29,118 bases of DNA, taken from the IMG/VR virus record IMGVR_UViG_3300042319_000555, positions 1-29,118 of that record. The stretch is one strand, 5' to 3'. The notes under the pieces were generated by a model. It did not search any database and was not told where the DNA came from. It saw only the letters and a program-made list of their open reading frames with translations. This DNA is from a virus. A program made the position numbers and the translations under genes. Of the stretch, positions 1-6,416 are shown one piece after another. The first letter of the stretch is position 1. Every line of letters starts with the position of its first letter.

Positions 1-127
1 TAAGCTCATGGAGTGGTAAGAGTGTAAGCATGAATCGAAAGACCGCAAAATCCTCGTTTGTTGAAAAACCATTTATACCGGTATTAGGTGGCATTCAACC
101 TGGGATATTAGAGCAATCCTATACCGC
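1..127. repeat. Terminal direct repeat, left copy (circle closure)
   Basis: This segment is identical, base for base, to the last 127 bases of the window. The primase-helicase reading frame runs through the join and stays in frame when one copy is removed. A repeat of exactly 127 bp matches a k-mer length often used by short-read assemblers, so I read it as an assembly overlap on a circular or circularly permuted genome. A true terminal repeat of the virion DNA cannot be excluded from sequence alone. Confidence 0.95.
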
Positions 128-776
128 TGAAAACAAAGAGAATGGATTTGTTGACAGGATGTTAGTAAGTATGCCTGAATTAGAGATTGAAAGCTATAAT
201 ACAAACGAAATGGACGAAGCTACATTATTGTGGTACGAGACGTTTATAATCGGAATTTATGAGCATGTTAAATTCACTTTGATTGAATACGACCAGGACG
301 CTGAAATCCTTGTTAAGAACGCTAAAATGGATTCAGAAGCTAAAATCGAGTGGGAAAGAATCTTTAACGACATTACCAATGTGCAAAATTCAGATGATGA
401 AAACGAGTACATGAAAAGCATGCTACCAAAACAAAAGAGTTATATCCCTCGATTTGCGCTTTTAATACACATTTTAGACTACTTCATGGATGTTAAGCAT
501 AAAGACCCTTACATAGTAAATAAAGACGCAATTTTGAAGGCTGAAAAGCTATCCAAGTATTTTATTCAAATGGCAAAGAAAGTCAAGGTAAATTCGATTG
601 AACATAAAGAGATTAAAGACGTAATTTATAATGCTAAAAATAAGACAAATAAACAAAAATTTGAAGATATGTACATGTCTAATCCTGAATTAGACAAAAA
701 ACGAGTGGCTGAAATGCTAGGATTGTCACGAACTCAGATTTATAGATATATAGCTGAAATTGAGAAAAAAGTGTAA
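1..776 (+). CDS. Primase-helicase (PrimPol/DUF3987), C-terminal part
   Basis: This is the continuation, across the circle junction, of the gene that starts at 27473. The joined gene is 2,295 nt and encodes 764 aa. The first complete codon here begins at base 3, and the ATG at base 30 is internal (residue 517), not a start. The segment holds the second half of the DUF3987 helicase-like domain. It ends in a helix-turn-helix, roughly residues 739-764, with the core RVAEMLGLSRTQIYRYI. That HTH suggests sequence-specific DNA binding by the replication protein. The last sense codon and stop (GTG TAA) are the first copy of the GTGTAAC array that follows, so gene and candidate origin abut. No start or RBS is expected at this edge. 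Confidence 0.93.
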   Translation, partial: SSWSGKSVSMNRKTAKSSFVEKPFIPVLGGIQPGILEQSYTAENKENGFVDRMLVSMPELEIESYNTNEMDEATLLWYETFIIGIYEHVKFTLIEYDQDAEILVKNAKMDSEAKIEWERIFNDITNVQNSDDENEYMKSMLPKQKSYIPRFALLIHILDYFMDVKHKDPYIVNKDAILKAEKLSKYFIQMAKKVKVNSIEHKEIKDVIYNAKNKTNKQKFEDMYMSNPELDKKRVAEMLGLSRTQIYRYIAEIEKKV

Positions 777-1015
777 CATCGTGTAACGTATAGGTTACAC
801 ATACGTTACACACTAAAACGTTGATAATCAACACTTTAAGTAAAAAAGCGTGTAACATGTTACACATTTATAAAAAAAATAAATGAAAAATAAAATAAGA
901 AATAAAATAAAAATTTTCACTTCGTGTAACATGTTACACAAAAAACTCATAACTCATTGATAATCAATGAAAATCGTGTAACGTATCGTGTAACATTTGT
1001 GTAACGTAGTGTAAC
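771..1015. repeat. GTGTAAC iteron array, candidate replication origin
   Basis: Twelve copies of GTGTAAC lie within 245 bp. Forward copies begin at 771, 781, 850, 924, 976, 988, 999 and 1009. Reverse copies (GTTACAC) are at 794-800, 805-811, 859-865 and 933-939. Eleven of the twelve extend to GTGTAACRT. Two pairs form the perfect 16-bp palindrome GTGTAACATGTTACAC (850-865 and 924-939), and 781-791 and 801-811 form an 11-bp inverted repeat. The last four copies are 10-12 bp apart, about one helical turn. Between the palindromes, 866-917 is almost purely A/T, like a DNA-unwinding element. Two further palindromes with core TTGATAATCAA lie at 820-832 and 954-970. Iterons, an A/T-rich element and an adjacent initiator-like gene together suggest an origin. 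A cluster of repressor operators is the main alternative. Confidence 0.75.
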
Positions 1016-1032
1016 ATTTAAAAAAATATAAT

Positions 1033-1536
1033 ATGAACAGAGAAACCAAAAAAAGATTCCTACAAGCCAAGCGTGAACATCTTATCAGAAAATACCCAAC
1101 GTGGACGGAAGATGACATCAAAAGTTTTAGTCATTATACCAAAACTGATAACGGAGCGAATGGCTTAACCAGCTGCATTATTGATTGGATTACATTCAAA
1201 GGCGGTCAAGCTGAAAGAATAAACACAATGGGGCGCAGAGTTGACAATACAAAGATAGTTAAGGATGTTTTAGGCTTTACAAGGGTAGTTGGTTCGGTTA
1301 GCTGGCAAAAGGGTACAGGAACGAAAGGGAGTGCTGATATAAGCGCAACTATTCCTATGGTAGTGAACAACATGAAAGTAGGAGTTAGTGTGAAAATCGA
1401 GGTTAAGTATGGCAAAGATAGGCAAAGCGAGGATCAAAAGAAATATGAACATTCAATCAATGAAGCGGGGGGTATTTATGTCATTGCTCGGAATATTGAT
1501 GAATTTATTGAGTGGTATGATAGCACATTTGGATAA
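1033..1536 (+). CDS. VRR-NUC-like PD-(D/E)XK nuclease
   Basis: A 167-aa protein with a PD-(D/E)XK nuclease pattern in its second half: G99-S100-A101-D102, then the strand KIEVK with E123 and K125, then Q131/Q135 and Y138. Spacing and context resemble VRR-NUC domains, which in phages act as structure-specific or junction-resolving nucleases in recombination and replication. The upstream E61 could be the first acidic ligand. It is the first gene downstream of the GTGTAAC array, so a role in processing replication intermediates, or control by the array, is plausible. The ATG follows an A-rich leader with no Shine-Dalgarno motif. A G6 tract lies inside the gene near 1470. The fold assignment is from motifs only. 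Confidence 0.72.
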   Translation: MNRETKKRFLQAKREHLIRKYPTWTEDDIKSFSHYTKTDNGANGLTSCIIDWITFKGGQAERINTMGRRVDNTKIVKDVLGFTRVVGSVSWQKGTGTKGSADISATIPMVVNNMKVGVSVKIEVKYGKDRQSEDQKKYEHSINEAGGIYVIARNIDEFIEWYDSTFG

Positions 1537-1589
1537 CGTGACTTATATTACACATAACAATCATTAACTAGTAAATTTTATAACACATT

Positions 1590-1796
1590 ATGCAAATAGA
1601 ATTTAAAATTACAGGTGAAGACCAAAACGAATTAATGCCATACTTTCAAGCGCAAAACAGAGATGCTTTTTTATTCGAATTATTTCACAATTTCTTTAGA
1701 CATTGGAAAAATACAGATGGCATGGTTGACATTGAAGATGTTAAAGAAAAGTTATTTGAACTAAAGAATGAACATAATATAATTTTAGTCAATTAA
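1590..1796 (+). CDS. Small hypothetical protein (68 aa)
   Basis: I do not recognise a function. The 68-aa product is acidic and looks mostly helical. It has an aromatic-rich middle (FLFELFHNFFRHWKN) and a C-terminal EDVKEKLFELKNEH helix, compatible with a small protein-binding helical fold. Similar short proteins with a related middle motif are, as far as I recall, common in Bacteroidota phages near replication genes. It lies between the nuclease and the sigma-like gene, with 53-bp and 34-bp gaps. The 3' end of the gene overlaps the predicted promoter of the next gene. Confidence 0.65.
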   Translation: MQIEFKITGEDQNELMPYFQAQNRDAFLFELFHNFFRHWKNTDGMVDIEDVKEKLFELKNEHNIILVN

Positions 1797-1812
1797 TAAT
1801 ACACTAACTTTG
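1783..1812 (+). promoter_or_regulatory. Bacteroidota-type promoter before the sigma-like gene
   Basis: TTTT at 1783-1786, an 18-bp spacer, and TAACTTTG at 1805-1812 match the Bacteroidota promoter form (-33 TTTG-like, -7 TAnnTTTG). Transcription would begin near 1817-1821, right at or before the ATG at 1821 that opens a five-codon reading frame. Assigned by consensus only. Confidence 0.55.
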
Positions 1813-1830
1813 TTTTCCAAATGAACTTAA

Positions 1831-2289
1831 TTGACTGATATAGTACAAGAGTACCCAATACTTATTGAAGCTAGTAAGAAGATTACTAACAACCATGAGC
1901 TACATATGGACTTGTTACACTATGCTTTAGAGGAACTATATTCTAAAAAGAATTACGAGGAAATTATCAATAGTGGTGGGGTAAGGTTTTATGTAGTTCG
2001 TATAATGCTTACTCAATGGCGTTCAAATACAGGCCCATTTTATAAGATGTTTTTCAATCAGAAATCAAATGAAATAAGCGAAGATATAATCGACTATAAA
2101 GAATACGACCATAACGAGCTCGAATATATTAAAGCATTAGAAGACCTGGCATGGTATGATAAGGAACTATTCAAGATATTTTCAGACAAACAACATACGA
2201 TATCAAGCCTATCCAGAGAGACTGGCATACCTCGTTCGAGTGTTGACATTACAATAAAAAAAGTACGCAAAATATTACGCAAAATATGA
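1831..2289 (+). CDS. Sigma-70-like phage transcription factor
   Basis: A 152-aa protein with the layout of small phage sigma-like factors. An N-terminal helical part contains a region-2-like stretch (FYVVRIMLTQWRS). The C-terminal HTH, about residues 123-150 (ISSLSRETGIPRSSVDITIK), resembles sigma region 4. It could direct host RNA polymerase to later phage genes. The start is uncertain: the first in-frame codon after a stop is TTG at 1831. The nearest in-frame ATG (1906) would remove an N-terminal segment that looks genuine. An out-of-frame ATG at 1821 gives M-N-L-I-D-stop, overlapping the TTG. This could be a coupling leader peptide or a one-base indel. The stop overlaps the next gene by ATGA. 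Confidence 0.65.
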   Translation: MTDIVQEYPILIEASKKITNNHELHMDLLHYALEELYSKKNYEEIINSGGVRFYVVRIMLTQWRSNTGPFYKMFFNQKSNEISEDIIDYKEYDHNELEYIKALEDLAWYDKELFKIFSDKQHTISSLSRETGIPRSSVDITIKKVRKILRKI

Positions 2290-2918
2290 GTAGAGTTTTA
2301 GTTATAGGAGACATTCACGAACCATTTTGTTTAGATGGGTATTTAGAACATTGTAAAAAACAATATAAAGACTTCAAATGTGATAAGGTAGTTTTTATCG
2401 GTGATATAATTGATAGTCATTATAGCTCATTTCATAGCACGGATCCTGATGGTTTGAGTGCAATAGATGAGCTCAATGCTTCGATTAAGAAACTTCGCAA
2501 ATGGCATAAGGCGTTCCAAAATGGAACAGTTATAATTGGGAACCATGACAGAATAGTGGCACGAAAGGCATTAGCCAACGGAATAAGCGCAAAATGGATA
2601 AAGGAATTTAAAGACGTACTTGAAGTGCCAACATGGAATTTTACTACTGATAAAGTAATTGATGGAGTTTACTATGTACATGGAGAAGGCGCAACGGCAT
2701 TTATGAAAGCAAAGAACCAATTTCGTTCAGTAGTGGCTGGTCATACACACACGAAATGTTATATCGAATATATTAACAACGTATTCGGAATGCAAGTTGG
2801 TTGCGGAGTGGATGCGAAGGCTTACGCTATGGCTTACGCTAAAAACTATGCACCGCCTCAAATAGCGTGCGGGGTAGTTATTGATGGCAAATTACCGATT
2901 ATAATTAAAATGCAATAA
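2286..2918 (+). CDS. Calcineurin-like metallophosphoesterase
   Basis: A 210-aa protein with the full metallophosphoesterase motif series: GDIH at residues 8-11, GDIID at 39-43, GNHD at 85-88, H132 in VHGE, and GHTH at 152-155. These residues bind two metals and hydrolyse phosphomono- or diesters. The length fits a single-domain enzyme with no extra modules. Substrate cannot be told from sequence; in phages, relatives are suggested to act on nucleic acid ends, nucleotides or cyclic nucleotides, so a counter-defence role is possible but unproven. It is translationally coupled to the sigma-like gene through a 4-nt ATGA overlap. Confidence 0.9.
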   Translation: MSRVLVIGDIHEPFCLDGYLEHCKKQYKDFKCDKVVFIGDIIDSHYSSFHSTDPDGLSAIDELNASIKKLRKWHKAFQNGTVIIGNHDRIVARKALANGISAKWIKEFKDVLEVPTWNFTTDKVIDGVYYVHGEGATAFMKAKNQFRSVVAGHTHTKCYIEYINNVFGMQVGCGVDAKAYAMAYAKNYAPPQIACGVVIDGKLPIIIKMQ

Positions 2919-2935
2919 AATATATATTTACTACT

Positions 2936-3319
2936 ATGAAATGGAAATTTGAAAACATAGACATTATATTCAGTTGTCATGAAGATGACTTTGAACGTAC
3001 AAGCAATTATTCACGCAATAAACTTAACACAAATGATAAAATTATTATTATTGACAATCCTATTGTTCATGTCGATGGGAACAATAGCACTGATATTAGC
3101 ACTAGCAAATACTCACGAAACAAAATAAACACAAATGATAGAATTATTATTATTGACGGCGCTAATATCGATGGGAACGATAGCACTAATCCTGAATCCG
3201 ATATATGCGAAAGTAGTGAAGATATTGTCAATATTGACAAACAGAAATCTAGAAGGAAAGCCACTAAAGTGTCCGACGTGCCTGCCGTTTTGGATAACGA
3301 TGATAGTATTGATAATTAA
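2936..3319 (+). CDS. Asn/Asp-rich hypothetical protein, overlaps membrane genes
   Basis: A 127-aa frame beginning MKWKFENIDIIFSCHEDDFE, then two repeats of about 34 residues (YSRNKLNTNDKIIIID and YSRNKINTNDRIIIID) and a Ser/Asp-rich tail. The repeats come from the 102-bp tandem DNA duplication at 3008-3197. From 3033 on, this frame overlaps two better-looking membrane-protein frames that are in a different phase. The N-terminal 32 residues have no competing gene and a good start context. The rest may be a passive by-product of the overlapped genes, so I am only moderately sure the whole frame is translated. I recognise no function. Confidence 0.45.
   Translation: MKWKFENIDIIFSCHEDDFERTSNYSRNKLNTNDKIIIIDNPIVHVDGNNSTDISTSKYSRNKINTNDRIIIIDGANIDGNDSTNPESDICESSEDIVNIDKQKSRRKATKVSDVPAVLDNDDSIDN
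3008..3197 (+). repeat. 102-bp imperfect tandem duplication
   Basis: Two head-to-tail copies begin at 3008 (TATTCACG) and 3110 (TACTCACG). Each contains an ACACAAATG start context, at 3033 and 3135. The second copy lacks six bases found in the first. The 102-bp period is a multiple of three, so both overlapping frames stay open through the duplication. The copies have diverged at many positions, so this is not an assembly artefact or a very recent event. Confidence 0.85.
3033..3128 (+). CDS. 31-aa small hydrophobic peptide
   Basis: Short frame beginning MIKLLLLTILLFMSMGTIAL and ending in NTHETK. It is essentially one transmembrane helix with a short polar tail. It is the upstream paralogue of the N-terminus of the next membrane protein (MIELLLLTALISMGTIAL), produced by the 102-bp tandem duplication, and has the same ACACAAATG start context. 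The preserved hydrophobicity in both copies supports translation, but at this length the call is tentative. It may be a truncated relic of a duplicated gene or a functional small membrane peptide. Confidence 0.4.
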   Translation: MIKLLLLTILLFMSMGTIALILALANTHETK

Positions 3320-3404
3320 TGGAGCTTCGATATTTAATATTGTTTTGTTTAGTTTTGTCGCTAGTTATCTTGGTGAATTGTTATTCAAAAGACTAACTAC
3401 ATGA
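3135..3404 (+). CDS. Small membrane protein with CPTC motif
   Basis: An 89-aa protein with a hydrophobic N-terminal helix (about 1-20), a polar linker with C46-P-T-C49 just before a tryptophan (CPTCLPFW), and a second hydrophobic stretch (about 51-79). The CPxCxxFW arrangement next to a membrane helix occurs in small phage and bacterial inner-membrane proteins whose role is unclear. Holin or membrane-modifying roles are possible. Its stop overlaps the next start by ATGA, as in neighbouring real genes, which favours this frame over the Asn/Asp-rich frame that covers its first two-thirds. Confidence 0.65.
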   Translation: MIELLLLTALISMGTIALILNPIYAKVVKILSILTNRNLEGKPLKCPTCLPFWITMIVLIINGASIFNIVLFSFVASYLGELLFKRLTT

Positions 3405-3748
3405 GAAAGGTAATTAAACTAAACATATATGATTGTAAGGTAAATTTTATTGTTAGTAATGATATTAACAAAGAAATTAAGAGGATATCCACAAAGAATA
3501 AGCAACCTTTTACGATTGATTATGAAGTTGAAGGAATAGTATTTTATTTCAATTTAAGTGAATATTTCATATTGATTAATGATAATTATTTAAGCCATAA
3601 CACTTTAGCGCATGAAATTTACCATGCAGTAATCAAAGTAACCGAACCACGGGACATAACAGACGAAGAAGCTCAAGCCTGGTTATGTGGAAAGCTAACA
3701 CAAGAGATATATAAATTTTTAGAAACAAACAAAGTAGAAATAAAATGA
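3401..3748 (+). CDS. Small HExxH putative metallopeptidase
   Basis: A 115-aa protein with a zinc-binding HEIYH motif (H71, E72, H75) preceded by TLA and followed 14-15 residues later by Glu residues E89/E90 in DEEAQAW, a possible third ligand as in gluzincins. The surrounding helix pattern (LAHEIYHAV, then AWLCGKLTQEIYKFL) looks like a minimal metallopeptidase core. Bacteroidota phages often carry such a protein a few genes before the terminase. Substrate is unknown; cleavage of a regulatory or structural protein is possible. It is coupled at both ends by 4-nt overlaps. Confidence 0.6.
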   Translation: MRKVIKLNIYDCKVNFIVSNDINKEIKRISTKNKQPFTIDYEVEGIVFYFNLSEYFILINDNYLSHNTLAHEIYHAVIKVTEPRDITDEEAQAWLCGKLTQEIYKFLETNKVEIK

Positions 3749-3960
3749 CAATGGTAATAACGCAAGAAGATAAAGAGATATTAATTGAGAATAGAAAGAT
3801 TATTCTTGATATAACGCACGGATATAAGATGGATGAATTGAAGGTATTATATGACGTACATAATCGAATATATAAGACTAATAAGGTGCCAAATGGGTGC
3901 GGTTCATGTATTAGAAGCGTAATGATATCGTTACAAAAAGCATTGTCTAAAGTATTGTAA
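3745..3960 (+). CDS. CxxC small protein upstream of terminase
   Basis: A 71-aa protein with C52-G-S-C55 followed by a basic helix (IRSVMISLQKALSKVL), preceded by NKVPNG. The motif could bind metal or form a disulfide. Proteins of this size with a comparable NGCGSCIR segment are, from memory, frequent just upstream of terminase genes in Bacteroidota phages. No function is established from sequence. It overlaps the previous gene by ATGA and precedes the small terminase by 22 bp. Confidence 0.6.
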   Translation: MTMVITQEDKEILIENRKIILDITHGYKMDELKVLYDVHNRIYKTNKVPNGCGSCIRSVMISLQKALSKVL

Positions 3961-3982
3961 AATAGTGAAAAAATAGTGAAAT

Positions 3983-4276
3983 ATGGCAAACTTACAAAAC
4001 TTAACACCATTTAAAAAAGGAGAGGTCGCAAACCCAAACGGGCGCCCAAAAGGTAAGCGTAATCGTAGTACAATCTTGAAAGAGTTGTTAGATATGAACG
4101 ACCAAGAATTAAGAATGCACCAAGCACAAATTGAGAAAGCAATTGAGCTGAAAGATACGAATGCTTATAAGGCAGTATTAGATAGTGCCTATGGAGCGCC
4201 AGTTCAACAAGTTGAAAACGATATTACCATAAAGGAATTTGATATCTCTAAACTCTATAATGGAGAAGCACAATAA
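3983..4276 (+). CDS. Putative terminase small subunit (DUF5681-like)
   Basis: A 97-aa protein beginning with the DUF5681-type signature FKKGEVANPNGRPKGKRNRS (about residues 11-30), a basic Gly/Pro segment seen in DNA-binding proteins next to large terminases. A helical region follows (residues 31-68). It lies directly before the large terminase, whose preferred ATG at 4260 lies inside its 3' end (17-nt overlap). Position and basic N-terminus support a role in recognising phage DNA for packaging. Confidence 0.68.
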   Translation: MANLQNLTPFKKGEVANPNGRPKGKRNRSTILKELLDMNDQELRMHQAQIEKAIELKDTNAYKAVLDSAYGAPVQQVENDITIKEFDISKLYNGEAQ

Positions 4277-5474
4277 CATATGGAATTTACTTGGTTCAAA
4301 AAGTAGATATTTCGTAGTCACGGGTGGTCGTGGCTCGGGTAAGTCATTTGAGGTTGGTAGATTCATTACGTTATTATCATTCGAACAAGGTCATAAGATA
4401 CTATTTACGAGGCAAACAATGACTAGTGCGCACTTGTCTATCATACCCGAATTTAAAGAGAAAATTGAGTTATTAAAATTAGAGGACCTATTCAGCATCT
4501 CAAAGAGTGAGATTAAGAATAAGAACTCAAATAGTGAGATATTCTTTAAAGGATTAAAGACATCAAGCGGAGACCAAACAGCTAATTTGAAATCATTGCA
4601 AGGTGTTACGACTTGGGTGCTTGATGAAGCCGAGGAGTTAGTTGACGAAGCGACATTCGATAAAATCAATTTATCAATACGTTCAAACGATAAGCAAAAC
4701 AGGATTATATTAATCCTTAACCCAGCTACAAAAGAACATTGGATATATAGAAAGTTTTTTGAACAAGAAGGTATCAAAGAAGGCTTTAACGGGACTAAAG
4801 GCAATACGACCTACATACATACTACCTACGAAGATAACATCAAGAATTTAGGCGTTTCTTTCTTACAAGAGGTCGAGAAAATTAAGATACACAATCCTGA
4901 CAAATACAATCATGTTATTTTAGGTGGCTGGCTCGAGAAAGCTGAAGGTGTCGTGTTTACAAATTGGGAGTTTGGCACTTTTAATCCAAACTATCTTCAA
5001 ACATCTTTTGGAATGGACTTTGGTTTCTCGATTGATCCCGACGCACTAGCAGAAGTGGCTATTGATGTTAAAAACAAATTGTTATATGTCAAAGAACATA
5101 TTTATCAACGTGGACTTAAAACACATGAATTGAGTAAAATGCTACTTGAAAAGACTAAAGGCGGTTTAATTATAGCGGATAGTGCAGAACCTCGATTGAT
5201 TGACGATTTAAGATTTCAAAAGATAAACATCCAAGCCGTTAAGAAAGGAACGATTGAAAGCGGTATAGTAAGAATGCAAGATTTCAAGATAATAGTTGAA
5301 CCGAATAGTACTAACATAGCAAAGGAATTGAATAATTATTGTTATTTGAACAAAGGTTCGAAACTATATGTGGATAATTGGAATCACATCATAGACGCAA
5401 TTCGATACAATGTTATTTACAACCTTGATAACCCAAGCCGAGGTACATATGGATTTTACAAAAAAGGTATGTAA
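4260..5474 (+). CDS. terL: Terminase large subunit (TerL)
   Basis: A 404-aa packaging motor counted from the ATG at 4260. An upstream in-frame TTG at 4239 lies deeper in the previous gene and is less likely. ATPase: Walker A GGRGSGKS at residues 22-29, Walker B with acidic pair WVLDEAEE at 119-126, and a coupling-type LNPA at 153-156. RNase H-fold nuclease: D253 (FGMDFG), D307 (IIADSAEP) and D379 (HIIDAIRY) form the expected metal-binding triad. Both domains are complete, and the length is typical for PBSX-like/Terminase_3 enzymes. It pumps DNA into the prohead and cuts the concatemer. The portal gene, usually next to terL, lies about 12 kb downstream. Confidence 0.95.
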   Translation: MEKHNNIWNLLGSKSRYFVVTGGRGSGKSFEVGRFITLLSFEQGHKILFTRQTMTSAHLSIIPEFKEKIELLKLEDLFSISKSEIKNKNSNSEIFFKGLKTSSGDQTANLKSLQGVTTWVLDEAEELVDEATFDKINLSIRSNDKQNRIILILNPATKEHWIYRKFFEQEGIKEGFNGTKGNTTYIHTTYEDNIKNLGVSFLQEVEKIKIHNPDKYNHVILGGWLEKAEGVVFTNWEFGTFNPNYLQTSFGMDFGFSIDPDALAEVAIDVKNKLLYVKEHIYQRGLKTHELSKMLLEKTKGGLIIADSAEPRLIDDLRFQKINIQAVKKGTIESGIVRMQDFKIIVEPNSTNIAKELNNYCYLNKGSKLYVDNWNHIIDAIRYNVIYNLDNPSRGTYGFYKKGM

Positions 5475-5501
5475 TTTTACAGATAAATTATATTTATCAC
5501 T

Positions 5502-5972
5502 ATGCAAGGTAGTATTTACGAAATATTAATTAAGGATTTAAAAACATTGTGTTTATCTCATAAGGCGGTTAAGTCGTTCAGAGTAGGCGATATTAGCGCC
5601 ATTGAACAACCGACTGGAAACGATGGAACGAACACAAATTCGTATGAATACATTGCGGTTCACTTGGTACCATCCACGGCAGTCATGAATGGACAATCTA
5701 CTAAATTTGAGTTTGATATGGTAGTGTTTGACCTTTGCAAAGATGATTTAGAATTACAAGTAATAACACAATCTCAATGTTTAGAAATTACACGAGATAT
5801 AATAAGTAAATTTAATCTTACCGATTGGGAAGGCTTTAGATATAACATTCAACTACCTACGACATCAATGATATTTGACGAATCTTTTGTGAACTCCGTG
5901 GCTGGTTATACAACACGAATCATAATCGAAGTAATTAGTCCGTTCACTTTATGCGAAAATCCTTTTAATTAA
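5502..5972 (+). CDS. Putative neck / tail terminator protein
   Basis: A 156-aa mixed alpha/beta protein between terminase and an HK97 gp10-like gene. That slot is usually held by head-completion or tail-terminator proteins. It has an N-terminal helix, a central strand pair (FEFDMVVFDLC) and a C-terminal Ser/Thr-rich strand region (VAGYTTRIIIEVIS). I recognise it only as a type recurrent in Bacteroidota siphophages; the specific role is inferred from synteny. It overlaps the next gene by one base (TAATG). Confidence 0.6.
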   Translation: MQGSIYEILIKDLKTLCLSHKAVKSFRVGDISAIEQPTGNDGTNTNSYEYIAVHLVPSTAVMNGQSTKFEFDMVVFDLCKDDLELQVITQSQCLEITRDIISKFNLTDWEGFRYNIQLPTTSMIFDESFVNSVAGYTTRIIIEVISPFTLCENPFN

Positions 5973-6412
5973 TGGACCCGCAAAAGCTATACATACGACA
6001 AGTTACCAAGGCGCTCGAATCACTCGGGCAAGAAATCTTGAATATAATGAAGGCACAAGCGCCAGTTAAGACTGGTAAGCTAAAGCGGTCAATACGTTAT
6101 AAAGTAGTAACAAAGAATGGTAATCCAGCGTTATCTTTTTACTATATCTATTATGGCGTATATGTAGATTTAGGTACTTATAGCAATGCAGACAAAGCAA
6201 GCTATGGAATGAGTCAATTTATTATGCCTAAATGGAATCCAAAGCCTGGGAAGATTGGCAAAGGAATCATGCCAAGATATTGGACATCATTAAGCAACGA
6301 TGCAACCGAGTTGATTGAATACTTCGCAAGCAAATTGCAAAAGACAGTAGGAGCTGATATAGTGGAATTATTAACAGGCGTAACAACAAAAACAAGTAGA
6401 GCAACATCTTAA
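5972..6412 (+). CDS. HK97 gp10-like neck/tail component
   Basis: A 146-aa protein with the HK97-gp10 family hallmark near the N-terminus: APVKTGKLKRSI (about residues 30-41) followed by strands and a YGVYVDLGT segment. Members of this family connect head to tail in siphophages. The C-terminal part has a conserved-looking MPRYW segment and a final helix. It lies between the putative tail terminator and the tail assembly chaperone, the usual neighbours. Confidence 0.82.
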   Translation: MDPQKLYIRQVTKALESLGQEILNIMKAQAPVKTGKLKRSIRYKVVTKNGNPALSFYYIYYGVYVDLGTYSNADKASYGMSQFIMPKWNPKPGKIGKGIMPRYWTSLSNDATELIEYFASKLQKTVGADIVELLTGVTTKTSRATS

Positions 6413-6416
6413 AATT

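Noticed and set aside
1467-1472. G6 tract in the VRR-NUC-like gene as a phase-variable switch
   Set aside because: Shorter than the tail-tip tract, encodes ordinary Ala-Gly-Gly, and the gene is not a surface protein.
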